Shown here: positions 23,605-34,747 of the stretch, piece by piece
How the letters are laid out: each line of letters opens with the position of its first letter
Numbering within the stretch: position 1 is the first letter of the stretch
Origin: Sinonovacula constricta
Taxonomy: Eukaryota; Mollusca; Bivalvia; Cardiida; Solecurtidae
NCBI GenBank assembly: GCA_007844125.1
Contig: CM017561.1
Location: 30,348,389-30,412,388 of the forward strand
Direction of reading: 5' to 3'
Length of the DNA stretch: 64,000 nt
Program-made: the position numbers and the translations under genes
Notes under the pieces: model-generated
What the model was told of the DNA's origin: nothing
The model's database searches: none
What the model saw: only the letters and a program-made list of their open reading frames with translations

Positions 23605-24990
23605 CTGGAATAGAGAAATTACGCATCTCTTGTAAAAACGGCTGTCGCTGAAGTGCCGGTAGGGAACAATTAAAAGCTACATTTAAATGTATATGATAAT
23701 AATGAAATGAAACAAAAGCATTAATGTAATATCAATGCACATTTAAGTCAACAAGATGCTTTTTCTCGCCGAAATTGTGTCATCTACATAAAAAGGTGGT
23801 ATCGACAGTTTTGATCAATGTTTTTTTTTTTACTCAAATGTCAATGTTACCTGAAAAGGTCCTGCAAAATGTTGTTCATTGAGGTCCTACATCTGTGCGA
23901 AGAGTCAAGCATAAATCACTTCTTGTCATTGCAAACAGCCATTTCCTATCTGAGCCACGCTGCAGAGATAGCTATTTTTAGACTAAGAAAACCACGTAAC
24001 AACTTACCTTTGAGATCACGTTATATCGTCATCCGTGTATTCTGACGTTGATGGCTATTTTCAGCAGAGATCACTATCGTGCTTTTCAAAAGATTTAGAA
24101 AAAATGAGAATATAGAGTGATTTTTTTCAACTCTCTTACAATATAGGTAGTGTTCAAAATCGTTTTTACTTAGACTACGGTATGCGTTTATGCAGAAATT
24201 GTGTCTTAATTCATCAAAATAATATAGAGATACTGTTGCATGCTTTCGATATAGGATACCACATTTAAAGCGAGATTGCGAAGAATTTTACGAATAAGTA
24301 CAAGGACAAGCTAAATTCAAAGAAATAATTTGGAAGTGTTATGTGAGCTCTTAATTAAGGAAAAGTACCGAGTCCGAACAATTTGCACTTTTTCCACACT
24401 TCAAACAATATGAGAACTTTTCACAAGTTTAAGCGCCTTTCAGAACATAGTACCCTCTGTCACCAGATGCAAAAAAGACCAAATTAAAAAAGAGATTTGA
24501 AAATTAATTACTTTATCATTAAACTACTGAAATTGTATTATTTTATTTCAGAAAATTTACCTTCCACCCAAGCAATATCGGAAATAAAAATTATTCAAAA
24601 GTCTTAACATTTGCTGAATTTGTTGTATGTTTGTTAAACATTCTCTTATTTTCAAAGTAAGCGGTTTATGCGTGTTTTTTGTTTGTTTTGTGTTTTTTTT
24701 TCATTTGTTACAATATCAACAACAACAACCATAATTACAACAACAATAAAACAACAATAGAAACATTTCAAGGATAACAACCACTACCATAACTATCAAA
24801 CCTGCCAAGGACGGTTTAAATGTACATGTAACGTCAAAAACATTACTAAAATCGAGGGTATGGCTCCATAAACTATGCACGAATAACAATAACTCTTGTA
24901 CGGAATCATATTACAATAACACTTGAAACTCAGTCATAAAACAATAACGCTTGGAACGTCGTCATAAAATAATAAGTAGTAATCATAGCA

Positions 24991-25032
24991 GATGTAGTAG
25001 TAGTCGTTATAGTACATATAGTAGTAGAAGTA

Positions 25033-25099
<67 letters not shown>

Positions 25100-25190
25100 C
25101 AGCAGTAGTGGTAGTAGTAGTAGTTGTACCAGTAGTAGAGGTGATAGTAGAAGTAGTAATAGTAGCGGTAGCAGTATCAGTAGTAGTAGC

Positions 25191-25223
<33 letters not shown>

Positions 25224-25298
25224 TGTAGTAGTAGTAGTAGAAGTAGTAGTAGTAGAAGTAGTAGAAGTAGTAGTAATAGTCGTAGTAGTAGTAGTAGT
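24991..25298. repeat. (GTA)n imperfect trinucleotide array
   Basis: About 300 bp of AGT/GTA triplets with scattered GAA, GGT, GCA and TTG variants. All three plus-strand frames and one minus-strand frame stay open, giving poly-Ser, poly-Val and poly-Thr strings that are not real proteins. The array abuts a SINE-like element copy at 25,319. Confidence 0.95.
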
Positions 25299-25318
25299 TT
25301 TATTGACCAGTGAAAAAC

Positions 25319-25530
25319 TAGCAGTTATCGCCTTGGAACGTTCTGTCGGCAAACGACCCACTGGGACCCCTATACCTTGTTTACGGAGCGATCAAACATT
25401 GTAAATACAAAAAGATCCATCAAAGCGACACAACTCACAGCAGGCTTGTGCATTAGAAAACAATAAATGCATGTAACTTTTTGAGATATGTACCATATGT
25501 AGATGATACAAAGGCCTTGGAAACTACACA
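25319..25530 (-). mobile_element. Dispersed SINE-like element, subfamily 1, partial
   Basis: On the minus strand it has GTGAGTTGTGTCGCTTTGAT, GGAGCG, a core GCCGACAGAACGTTCCAAGG with CGATAACTG, and then breaks into the trinucleotide array where the 3' part should be. The left part keeps CCAAGGCCTTTGTATCATCTAC, matching the GAGGCTTTTATCTAC segment of full copies. Confidence 0.65.
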
Positions 25531-25550
25531 GGTCATACTGAGATCCTGGT

Positions 25551-25663
25551 CTGTTTGAAATAAATCAGTTTGAAATAAATCACAGTTTGAAATAAATCAC
25601 AGTTTGAAATAAATCAGTTTGACATAAATCAGTTTGAAATAAATCAGTTTGAAATAAATCAGT
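25551..25663. repeat. Short tandem repeat, AGTTTGAAATAAATC unit
   Basis: Seven near-identical units of TTTGAAATAAATCAG (15 bp), two of them with an extra CAC insertion that makes 17-18 bp, and one with GACATAAATC. Confidence 0.9.
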
Positions 25664-26428
25664 ATAAGCGAAATATAATAACAGATAGTTAATGGCGACA
25701 TATGATACAAAAGCAAGGACGTTATTTAAAACGAAAATATATAATTATCTAATGCGAAGGAAGACAATTAAAATGTAATAAAACTAAGGAATTGCCAAAG
25801 TCCAATCCAATGAAACAAATTGTAGTATAACTAGATCCGTAAATACTAATATAATTGGTCAATAATTAATCTGCACATGGCATGTCATTTTATGAACACA
25901 TTATACCAAGGTTGTTCATAATGTGCAGGGCAATGGAGTCTGTTCAAGTTACCTCATCTGTTTATGGCACAACTGGCGAGATGAAGAGACAGAATTCCAA
26001 CAGTGACAGGCCTTATTAAGGCCTGAGGCATCTACGAACTTCCCTTGTAATCTTTGCTTCTTTAATCTTGAAAAAAGTGGCAAGTGGTAAAATATGTCAT
26101 TACACCACAAACGAACCTTTATCTTCATTACCGCTGCATTATATTAATATGTCAGTTTTTAAAACTTCAAAACGGTATTAGATTTAAAAGTTACGCGAAT
26201 AACACATTGTTGTCAAAAGAACATAATGATGTTATACCTATTTTACACGACATAAAGATCGATGGAAATTTGATCAACGGTGTGAAAGGGAAAATTTTCA
26301 CAGAAAACCTTTAACAGTTTGTCATGTTATATTAAACTGCAAAAAATGAAACTGATTTCAATAAGTTTTCTTAATTACTTTTCAGTTAGAAAATCGATTG
26401 ATTCTGGTTACTATATGTAATTACTTAT
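25664..26428. other. Intergenic, no feature recognised
   Basis: A+T-rich. A near-palindromic AAGGCCTTATTAAGGCCT patch lies at about 26,008-26,028. No supported gene. Confidence 0.5.
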
Positions 26429-26429
26429 A

Positions 26430-26690
26430 TGGATCGGCTTGCGGATGGGGAGGTCGTGGGTTCAAATCCCGGCCGGGTCAAACCAAAGACTTTAAAGTTG
26501 GTAGTAGTGGCTTCCCTCATAACGCTCGGGGCTAAGGGGACACCATTTCGCCTGACTCGTCGTTGTCAGTATAATGGACCGGCCGGGTTCAGTCCCTGGG
26601 CACCTAATAAGTGCCCTTGTGCTATAATAACAGAAATGTCGCTGCACGGTATGGACAAAAGTGCCGGCTAATCCCATCCCATCCCACTTA
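26430..26690 (+). mobile_element. tRNA-derived SINE, family 3
   Basis: GGTCGTGGGTTCAAATCCCGG (B box at 26,459-26,469) is a clear tRNA T-arm followed by CGGGTCAAACC. The body includes a second GGCCGGGTTCAGTCCC (26,580 on) and GCTGCACGGTATGGACAAAAG, ending in a repeated (ATCCC)n tail. The upstream arm is shortened (GGATCGGCTTGCGGATGGGG). The tail type differs from families 1 and 2. The ORFs here are by-products. Confidence 0.75.
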
Positions 26691-28118
26691 TATGATGTGC
26701 TTGCACGTCAATACAGTTATATGCAGATACACAGAAAGCATACTTCAAACTTAATATAACAGTCTAAAACAAAATATTATGATTGAATTTGTAAGAAAAA
26801 CAACAATAAATAATTACCCATACTATGGAAAATATATCAAAAATGATTGGACCACTGAAGGGTTTAACCTTCCATAAACTTAACGTAGACGTAAATTTAG
26901 ATTGAGAAATGATTATAAATCCGGTTCAATTTTGTAAAATCATACCATTTAACCCTTTGTGCCGGCGTGATTCCGTCCATTGACAATGTATCTCCATCTT
27001 TTTATGAAAATATCGAATAAACTGATACATTCAGATATAAAACTTAGTATTATCAACAAGACTGGCTGTACCTTGAAATGCAAATGGTAGTGCACATTGC
27101 AACCAAAGCTTAGATATAAAAGGATAAATGTCCTGAAATACAGTAGGTGTGCCAACTTAAATCATAAAACGCCTACATTACAATATTGTCTAGATTGACA
27201 TTCAGTTTAAATGTAGCCATCGCAGCACTAAGAACGTCGAGTTCTGTTTGAGTTTTTCTTGGATTGAGTCACCAATGCATTCGTTTACCCCTTACATTCT
27301 GGGCTCCAGACAAGGGGCGTATTTGCGTATTTTACTCATTTAAAAAGACATTATACTCATAATATTTCACACCTGGACGTCACACCCAGAAAGTCATATT
27401 TTATGTAACGTTTTTAATAGTTGTGCGTAACCTATTTTTGTTCATCTATTTACTTACAAAAATGACAGGCGAACTTTATCTTAAATGGCTAAATCGATAG
27501 TACAATGAAACGTTGCCCTTGATTGGTTACTATATTTTTACTATAGTAAAATCTTAAAAACTACTTCTTTTCACTTAGTAAAATGCAGTAGACCCTTTTT
27601 GAGCAGTTTTAAAAATGAACTTCAAGGTAAAATGTTTAACTAAATTGTTTTTTATTCCGGTTGTTAAAAAAGAAAAACAAACCAAAAAATCCTTAACTCA
27701 GTTTTTATAATCTTAGGGAGTTTTCACTCAATTCACTGAAATTCTTATCTGGACCCCTGATTTACATGCTGACCTTGCGCTCGTTGGAGCATGCACGATT
27801 CTGCGATATGGTGCGGACGAACTAGACTTAATTACTTATAATAAATGACAATTGCTGAAAGTCTTCTTTCGTCCCTGCCTGTTTCATAACTGTTGCATAA
27901 CTTTCAGAGAGTGCATCTATAGGATGACTTTATTCGCCCCTCATTTTTTTCTGGTTTAAACGCATTTGAGCGAGCAATATATACTTTTCGGATCGGCATA
28001 CGATTGGCTATTTTTACACCTGGTCAACACGGTAGCTCCAGGAAGGCGGGGACTGAGGTTGCCTACATGAAATTGTTACCACATTCATTTGTTTCTCATT
28101 ATTTGTTCTAATTTCATC
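26691..28118. other. Intergenic, no feature recognised
   Basis: No supported gene or repeat. Confidence 0.5.
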
Positions 28119-28290
28119 GCCAAGACTGATCGTTCTAATGCGGTTAACAGCTAGTGTTTCTTTTTGTGTGTTACGTCTCGTTTCTGTGATTTTTGTCACA
28201 TTTACATTTACCGCGTTTGCCTTGGTCTAGAGTTAGTCTAGATTTAAATATCTGTGGTTATTGTTATAGAACCTTTTCTTATTTACCTAT
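28119..28290 (+). mobile_element. Dispersed SINE-like element, 3' half, diverged
   Basis: It begins with a decayed core (GCCAAGACTGATCGTTCTAATG then CGGTTAACAG), followed by GTGTGTTACGTCTCGTTTCTG, ACATTTACATTTACCGCG and the 3' end AACCTTTTCTTATTTACCTATT. Confidence 0.75.
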
Positions 28291-28881
28291 TATCAATCTA
28301 AACTAATCATACATCATAAATTAGATTTTTTAAATACAATATTATGTGTAAGGAACTACTTTGGTAATGAAAAAAATACTCGTTAATTTTCAAATTTATG
28401 GCAACAGGAGAGGAAAACTGGTCATTTAGGTACTCATATCATTTAAGTCAGTCAATTATCGCAGGAATTCTTACTGAAGTATGCAAAGCAACGATTTCAT
28501 GAATATATCCAGTGACAATGACTGGCTAACCTCAGCCGAGGGTAGTGTGGCAATGTGGCAATTTTCTCATTGCTTATGGGTCATTGGCAGGAGACATATT
28601 TTCAAGGTCGCCATTCAAAAGTAATTTAACTTTAAGGACTCGTTCTTAAATGGCATTTCTGTTGTAGTTCACCTACAGTTTTTCATGACTGACATTGGGT
28701 CGAACAAGAAAACAATGATAATGGAATACTTTCCTATTCAAACTTATCCTTCCTCCAGCTACAACATTTCCTGGAGGACTGATTTATGGACTTTTGTATT
28801 ATGTCGTGTTTGGGCGTCATGTATTATATTTAAAAAGTTATATATAACGTACATAAGCAGGTCGAGGTGCACTGATGAATA

Positions 28882-29151
28882 GCGAGTCATCAACTACGGG
28901 ATGCTCCGCTGTGCGCAAAGCGGTATGTTGACCATTTGTTTGGAGTTTTAGATTCTAATTTGAGACTGTCTCCCCACCGGTCTCGAAGACTTGATAAAAC
29001 TGTGGAGGAAATATGACAATTAACAAGAGCCGACTTGCATGGTTCTGAGAAAGCTGCAGTCAAACGCGACAAATTTACAAACTTTCTAGAAAACAGTATT
29101 ATAATAAAATCTGTTCTACTTTGGCCACAGATTAACATAACTCACAGTTAA
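28882..29151 (+). pseudogene. Degraded coding fragment of unknown family, one in-frame TGA
   Basis: The plus-strand frame from 28,882 reads ..L-R-D-A-P-L-C-A-K-R-Y-V-D-H-L-F-G-V-L-D.., then S-P-H-R-S-R-R-L-D-K-T-V-E-E-I, TGA (29,014-29,016), and resumes Q-L-T-R-A-D-L-H-G-S-E-K-A-A-V-K-R-D-K, then F-T-N-F-L-E-N-S..L-L-W-P-Q, to TAA at 29,149-29,151. That is 89 codons with one stop. The block is richer in G+C than its neighbourhood, has a charged, protein-like composition, and its frame resumes unshifted after the stop. I do not recognise the family. An 82-codon minus-strand ORF over the same bases is most likely its shadow. It could be a transposon or host gene remnant. Confidence 0.4.
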
Positions 29152-29424
29152 ACTAAAATTCGAAGCTATGGGAAAACTTGTCTAGCAACCCACAATATTC
29201 GCCCATGTGTCCGAGAGACCGAGAAACAAATGACGTGTACGTCGCCAATTTAACAATTGAAAATGATATTAACATTGAATGTTACCATCGCATCTTCTAA
29301 CGAATGTTCTTGTAAATAATCAATAATGTTGCTAGTTGTGAAAAAAGTGTACGTTTTTAACTACAGATTAGCGTCAGAAAATGAAGAATTTTAAACAAAA
29401 TCTACACATATAACAAGGAAATAT

Positions 29425-29645
29425 GACGTTGCAACATATACCAACATTTAAAAAAACAAAAGACAAATATATATTCAAATGCAAGCCAAATGTAAAAATA
29501 AAGACAAATTTGTGACGAGTCATTAAACAAAAAATGCCAACACAACATTTACCGCCTTGGAACGGTCAGTCGGCGAAAGGAACCGATTGGGGTGCTTAAA
29601 CCGGTTCTACAGACTCTTAACTCACAATTCCGTTTCTCAAATGCA
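29425..29645 (-). mobile_element. Dispersed SINE-like element, subfamily 2
   Basis: On the minus strand it has TTTGAGAAACGGAATTGTGAG, the core GCCGACTGACCGTTCCAAGG with CGGTAAATG, AATGACTCGTCACAAATTTG, GGCTTGCATTTGAATATAT and GTTGGTATATGTTGCAACGTC. Confidence 0.8.
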
Positions 29646-29933
29646 AGTAGTGAAAAGAAACCCGATGTATTTGAATAAAAAGTTCCAAGAGCTGACGTTT
29701 TCTTATACAAGTTAAGACGTTGTTGAAAGAAAGTAGTGACGTAATTGAAATTTTTTTGTCCACGTGGTATTTAGAAGAAAGAGAGTTATTATTTCTTTTA
29801 GAAGAATTACACATAATTGTCTAATGTCTCAAACATTTCATGCGCGAAGAGATTTTTTTACTTTTACGACACAAAGACGCAAAGGTAACATTTTTGTTTT
29901 TGTTAATAAGGAAATAGTGACAAAAACCTGCAC

Positions 29934-30000
29934 ATTGCAACATACAGCAAAATTTGAAAATGCACATGACAAAGGTATTCAAATGCATGCCAAATCTGAA
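29934..30000 (-). mobile_element. Dispersed SINE-like element, subfamily 2, short fragment
   Basis: The plus strand reads ATTGCAACATACAGCAAAAT, TTGAAAATGCACATGAC and ATTCAAATGCATGCCAAAT, the reverse complement of the subfamily 2 3' segment. The core is absent. Confidence 0.6.
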
Positions 30001-30353
30001 TGATAATTGTCGCCCGTATATGGGATGAAACGAAATATAATGGCATTTCGTATAGACAAGATGTCGACTTAGCTCAACATGCTATTGTGTTAAAATTGGC
30101 GATGAGGTATATGGCGATATTAATGTTTACGTTTTACTTTTATATATTTTTGCCAAAACTGTTAGTCCTATTAAGACAAGATGTTATTTTCCACTCTTAC
30201 TGCGAATGTTCTTCTTACATAGTCGATTTTTGTCCGCAATGCAAGAAATATATCAGACAAAATATATGTATGCCAAATATAACTTTAGTATCGTCTTTCT
30301 TCAAACTGGAATACATACGCCTATATGAGAGTGCTTATCCCCGATTAACGTAA
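30000..30353 (+). CDS. Hypothetical ORF, 117 codons, low support
   Basis: The longest non-repetitive ATG-started ORF in the window. It has one hydrophobic stretch (Y-M-A-I-L-M-F-T-F-Y-F-Y-I-F-L) around residues 37-55 and a cysteine cluster (C-E-C, C-P-Q-C, C) near residues 68-88. The start falls at the end of a repeat fragment, base composition matches the A+T-rich background, and no homologue or splice signal is seen. It could equally be chance. Confidence 0.15.
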   Translation: MIIVARIWDETKYNGISYRQDVDLAQHAIVLKLAMRYMAILMFTFYFYIFLPKLLVLLRQDVIFHSYCECSSYIVDFCPQCKKYIRQNICMPNITLVSSFFKLEYIRLYESAYPRLT

Positions 30354-30712
30354 TTTATAAGAAAAACACAACAACAAGCAGTTTGAAAAGATCACAATCG
30401 TTGAAAGAAGGTTAGTAAGCTTAAATATAAAGTTCCATGCCGATTATATATTTATGCACTTACATTGTTAGGTTATGAAATATCTTTACTAAAATATAAT
30501 ATTTTACATCCAAAATACGAGGTCATTAAGATTCAATAAATTTCGCCAGAATGCACACACATTTGAAGGCCGTTTGTGCCTAAACATAAGTGCAAAATTG
30601 CTTGGACTCGTTGTGTGCATGAATGTTTATAGCTCTAGGTATAAAGGTTACATAAACTTGAGATATTTATCAAATTAATTTAACTGTTTTGATTTTTTTT
30701 TTAAATTTGTAT

Positions 30713-30763
30713 TTGCATTATCTGTGGTAATTCTCATAGGAACTTTCTTATTTACCTATTGTA
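30713..30763 (+). mobile_element. Dispersed SINE-like element, 3'-end fragment
   Basis: ATCTGTGGTAATTCTCATAGG and AACTTTCTTATTTACCTATT match only the last 50 bp of subfamily 1. Confidence 0.5.
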
Positions 30764-31814
30764 AATAACTTAGCCAATTAATTCCAATTACATGTTTATA
30801 CACAGAAACATGTCATATTCAATTAGGCATGTTTTCATAATAGAGACAATTTACCATGCATAGCTTACTCCTTAAATTGTTTGTTCTTTTCAAAACGTGA
30901 TTATTATTGTGTTTCTCTTGTTGTTGTTTCAAATAAACTTGGCAGAATTTAAATATTCTCATCTTATTGAATAAATGACATTTTCTTCTCTTTCATCAAA
31001 AACAACAACAACGACACGATATATTTAACAGTAACGCACGTGGCCAGCCTCTACCTGCTAGCTTAATATTACTTAGATCCTTAACTTCCCGCATTTGTTA
31101 AAGCATTTTAAGTGCAAAGTTATTTCTTTGCAACTACTTGGTTATAGAACTGAACATATTTAGACTCTGTAGCAAATGTAAAATTAAATATTGCAGATAC
31201 AGACAAGACAGCATCCAGCTGGCAAATCAGGATCCACACCATTTTTCTTAAGGGGGCTTAACTCTTGCTAAGCAGGCTAAGAGTTAACCGTGTTGGTGCT
31301 ACAACTCCGAATGAAATTGGTATTTCTGGATTCTTCTGGATGCTATTCACATTACTTTAAAAGTTAATATTTTGTTCAATTGTAAAATTAAAATATCACA
31401 TACATATAGTTAAGTGTCTACGTCAATGGAAAATAAGCGAAACAATATTTTTAATCTTGTTTTTGTGTTGTTGTTTTTGTTTTTTGTTTTTGTTTTTGTT
31501 AAGTAAACTTTGCAGTCAGCACGTGCTTTGATGGTCATGTGGTGAAAATACCTATATTGTATAATCCTTTACTTAAGAGGTTTCTCAATTCAAGTGATAA
31601 TATACATGCATATACATATGTATATTTTCAACATTATGTTGAGTAAAATAATAATATATTACAAAAAACAACAACACTCCGACGGAAAACTAAAGAAAAT
31701 ATAGTTGAACTTATTCAGAATATTACCATATACCAGAGATCGACACAAGTATATCGACATACCTAAATGTACATCAAACAAAGAACAAATAAAAAAAGCG
31801 AGCAAGCATTGTAT
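30764..31814. other. Intergenic, no feature recognised
   Basis: It contains a small imperfect hairpin, CTTAACTCTTGC..AAGAGTTAAC (31,258-31,289), and a GTTTTT-rich run at 31,460-31,500. No supported gene. Confidence 0.5.
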
Positions 31815-32000
31815 GACTTATTGGCGACTGACCGTTCCAAGGCGGTAACTGTCTGGTTTGCTCTTTTTGTTAAATGACTCATCACAAATTTGTTCTTATT
31901 TTTTGCTTGGCTTGCATGTGAAATACCTTCATCCTGTGCCTTTTCGGAGTTTGGTATATGTTGCAATGCTTATAGGACTTTGTCATATATTCTTATAGTT
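31815..32000 (+). mobile_element. Dispersed SINE-like element, subfamily 2, 3' part
   Basis: It starts in the core (GGCGACTGACCGTTCCAAGG, CGGTAACTG) and continues AATGACTCATCACAAATTTG, TTTTCGGAGTTTGGTATATG, TTGCAATGCTTATAGGACTT to the family 3' end ATATTCTTAT. Confidence 0.8.
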
Positions 32001-32500
32001 TTACTCACACTTACATTAATACCACATCAATGTATCGAATACAGACAACTTTAACAATATGCCCTTGTATGGTTTACTATATAAATCCATATATTTTCAT
32101 TATAATGATGGTTTTATTATGGCACCATACATGATAAGATTATCAGCATTGTCAACCTAAAAAAGATTGATGTCGTAAATGTTAAATGAGTTTAAACTAC
32201 ACGTAGCACTTTACATTGTTTCACATTTAATAGTAAGATAGGTTGATTATGTAACTGATTATATCCACTGTACGTGGTATGCAATGCTTTGTATTACTTT
32301 GTGTTAAACCAAATGCAAGTTTATAATATTAGAATTGACTGAACAAAATCTTGTAACTGCAAATTGCCAAACGGTCCCAAAACATAACGGAATGTTATTT
32401 AACTGTGTACGGTGCATCCTTTGTAAAGAAAAAACACATTTGTTTGAAAAGGTCCCAATGATGGAATGTAAATATGAGTCCAGAAATTTCATGGGAAAAT

Positions 32501-32943
32501 AAGAAAAGGTCCATGGGGATTTACTAATGATATTAAAAACATAAACTAATTCTAGACAAAAGCATATAGAGTAAATGTTAAAGTGACAAAACACAAGGAC
32601 GAGGGACTACACACACACGCACGCACGCACGCAAACACACATACACACAAACACACACACACAAAACAGTTACACCATTGGAACGGTCAGTCGGCAGAAG
32701 GGCCGCGTGTGGTGCCTAAATCTGGTTTGTGGAGCGCTCTGATCTCGCACTTCCTGAAGGTTTTTTTCACAAACTGTGTAGATAAAAATATCCAATCAAA
32801 GTGAGACAACTAACAGCAAGCACTGCATCTGAAGAGGAAAATGTTGAAAGAATCTTATTTGAAACAAACTTACTCTTATTATAAAGAAATATTAACATAT
32901 ATAAAGTGTGTACACGTGCAGGACATAAAAGCCTTAGAAACCA
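32501..32943 (-). mobile_element. Dispersed SINE-like element, subfamily 1, with an internal CA-repeat expansion
   Basis: On the minus strand it has CTTTTATGTCCTGCACG, GCTTGCTGTTAGTTGTC, TTCAGGAAGTGCGAG, AGAGCGCTCCACAAACC, the core GCCGACTGACCGTTCCAATG with GTGTAACTG, and TTAACATTTACTC to a 3' end near AAAAGGTCC (plus strand GGACC reversed). The stretch that reads TTTCTTTATGTGTGTTATG in other copies has grown here into a CA/CACG array (32,608-32,668). Confidence 0.75.
32608..32668. repeat. (CA)n/(CACG)n microsatellite inside a SINE-like element
   Basis: ACACACACACGCACGCACGC followed by further CA units interrupted by AAACAC and ATACAC. It replaces the GTGTGTTATG segment of the host element. 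Confidence 0.9.
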
Positions 32944-33579
32944 AAACGTTTTAAACGAGATGGTCGTTTGAAATAAAGCAGCTCACACAATGACATTAAA
33001 TAGGAATTCGTTAATGGCGTAATACAATATAACTGCAGTGACGACATATGTCAAAATTAAAATATGTAATTAAAAAAGCACGCAGGAAACCATCGAATTT
33101 TAGAAATCAATCCCAAACAACAAAACGAAACATACTCTTGAGAAGAGATCAAAATAATTAAATCCAAATGTTCTAATGAGTCGCTGATTAACTTGCAATT
33201 GGTATATTATGTAATAAAGGCAAACAGAATCCCGAAGTTATATATATACTTAAAATTCTCACGTTATGGACATGGATACTACTCAAGTTGTCTCACTTAT
33301 ATAGTGCAGGACTAGAAAAATGAGACATAATTCCAGCACTGACTGTCACAATTACGGCTTTAAGTCACCGTATTCATGTTGTCTCAACGGCCTGTCCGGT
33401 CATCGTGGAGAAATTTAATAACATGCAAGTTCTTGACTTTCAGCCACAAAAGTGTAGAATTGTAATTGCATTGTTAGTCTAATAATTTCACATTGAACAC
33501 GCATAAGGAAAATAAGTATCGCACGTATGGTATCGGCCCAAATATAGAGCTGTATCAATAACCATCTATCATTTTGTAA

Positions 33580-34000
33580 CCTTTTGAGGCTGCCATCTGT
33601 CATTTCAATTAGGTACAACCTTCGTAAAGCTTGTGAAAAAAAAGTAGTATGATATTTGTAACTGTTGTCAATACTGCCACCGGCCACGAGATGGTGGAAC
33701 ATTGCCAGTGGTTATTTTGAGACTAACACTGGAAATTAGCTTAACATGATTACTGTAAGTATTTGTGCGGAAGCCGTCCAAAAACAGGTCGCTCAATACT
33801 AATATCAATCTGTCATCGTGCGACCCCTTAGCGCTGTCATCTACCATTACCATTAAACCTTGAAAATGATTGATAAGGCATTTGTGTATGTTGTCAATGC
33901 CACCAGAGACTGCGAATATGGAACTGTGTCAGAGTTCAAATATGCTTTATGGAAACTGTCCTAATATGATTAGGGTTTGTATTTGTATATAACGCCTCCA
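33580..34000. repeat. Degenerate tandem duplication, about 225-bp period
   Basis: TTGTCAATACTGCCACCGG at 33,665 recurs as TTGTCAATGCCACCAGAG at 33,891. CATCTGTCATTTCAATTA recurs as CATCTACCATTACCATTA, and ACATGATTACTG recurs as ATATGATTAGGG. There are about two units, heavily diverged. It ends immediately left of the solo LTR. Confidence 0.55.
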
Positions 34001-34011
34001 AGAACAATAAC

Positions 34012-34747
34012 ACTGTGTTACGACCCGTCGCGCTATATAAGTTTATTTATAAAGTGGCACGTTTACTAAACGACGAAATGGTGTAACAGGAAGAACAAGC
34101 CAGCAACAAACTAGTACAATAATGTTTTATTTTAAATATAACCAAAAATATGGCGTAATAAAACAATAACAAATAAATGAAACAAAATTTCAGAAGGCGA
34201 AATAAATATTAGCTTACAGTTTGTCCCTTTAGGAGGTGTCCCTTTAACAAAACAACAAATAATCGAGCGTCGAATAATCCTGAAGAGTTTTCGGTAGAAT
34301 GTTCTCGTAGATAAGCACAGTTGAAATAATCCAAAGGTAGATCAAAACACGAATGTTATTCATATAATCCAAATTCAACAATTTAATATTTATGTCACTG
34401 TAGAATATAGTTAGTCCAACACAGAAAGATTTAAGATAGAAGCTGCAGGTATTTCCAAATTATATGTCCAATCTCTAAAGCAAACTTTTTATTCAAACTT
34501 CCAAACTTCCAAACTTAACTTCAATTCGTCAAACACGCCCTTATATATACCCAAAGAATTTCCAGAACATTCATGTATTCAGAACATTCTCGAAAACCAG
34601 TTAAAAATAAACAATTGAACTTTCTAGCATGATCCTTTTCTTCTAGCAGTTACGCGAATGCTACGTCATCAAAACCACAACGGTAAACAACCCTTAACCT
34701 GACTAGCGTAACCTTAAACGCTGGTGTACTATTGTACATAACAACTG
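34012..34747 (-). mobile_element. Solo LTR of an LTR retrotransposon, with 4-bp target duplication
   Basis: 728 bp (34,016-34,743) bounded by TGTTA and TAACA and flanked on both sides by ACTG (34,012-34,015; 34,744-34,747). Read on the minus strand it begins TGTTATGTAC, has a TATA box in GGGTATATATAAGGGCG (about 34,540-34,557), a poly(A) signal AATAAA (reverse of 34,126-34,131) about 110 nt before the end, and ends CGGGTCGTAACA. This is the U3-R-U5 layout. There is no gag-pol next to it, so it formed by recombination between the two LTRs of one insertion. The short target duplication and TG..CA ends fit Ty3/Gypsy-type elements, but the family cannot be fixed from an LTR alone. Confidence 0.85.

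Noticed and set aside
24930..25404. Three overlapping ORFs of 98-143 codons (poly-Thr, poly-Ser, poly-Val)
   Set aside because: All are readings of one GTA trinucleotide array on both strands; none has non-repetitive coding sequence.
26429..26671. 80-codon ORF with protein-like composition
   Set aside because: It coincides exactly with a tRNA-derived SINE (B box and tail present), so its composition reflects the G+C-rich SINE.
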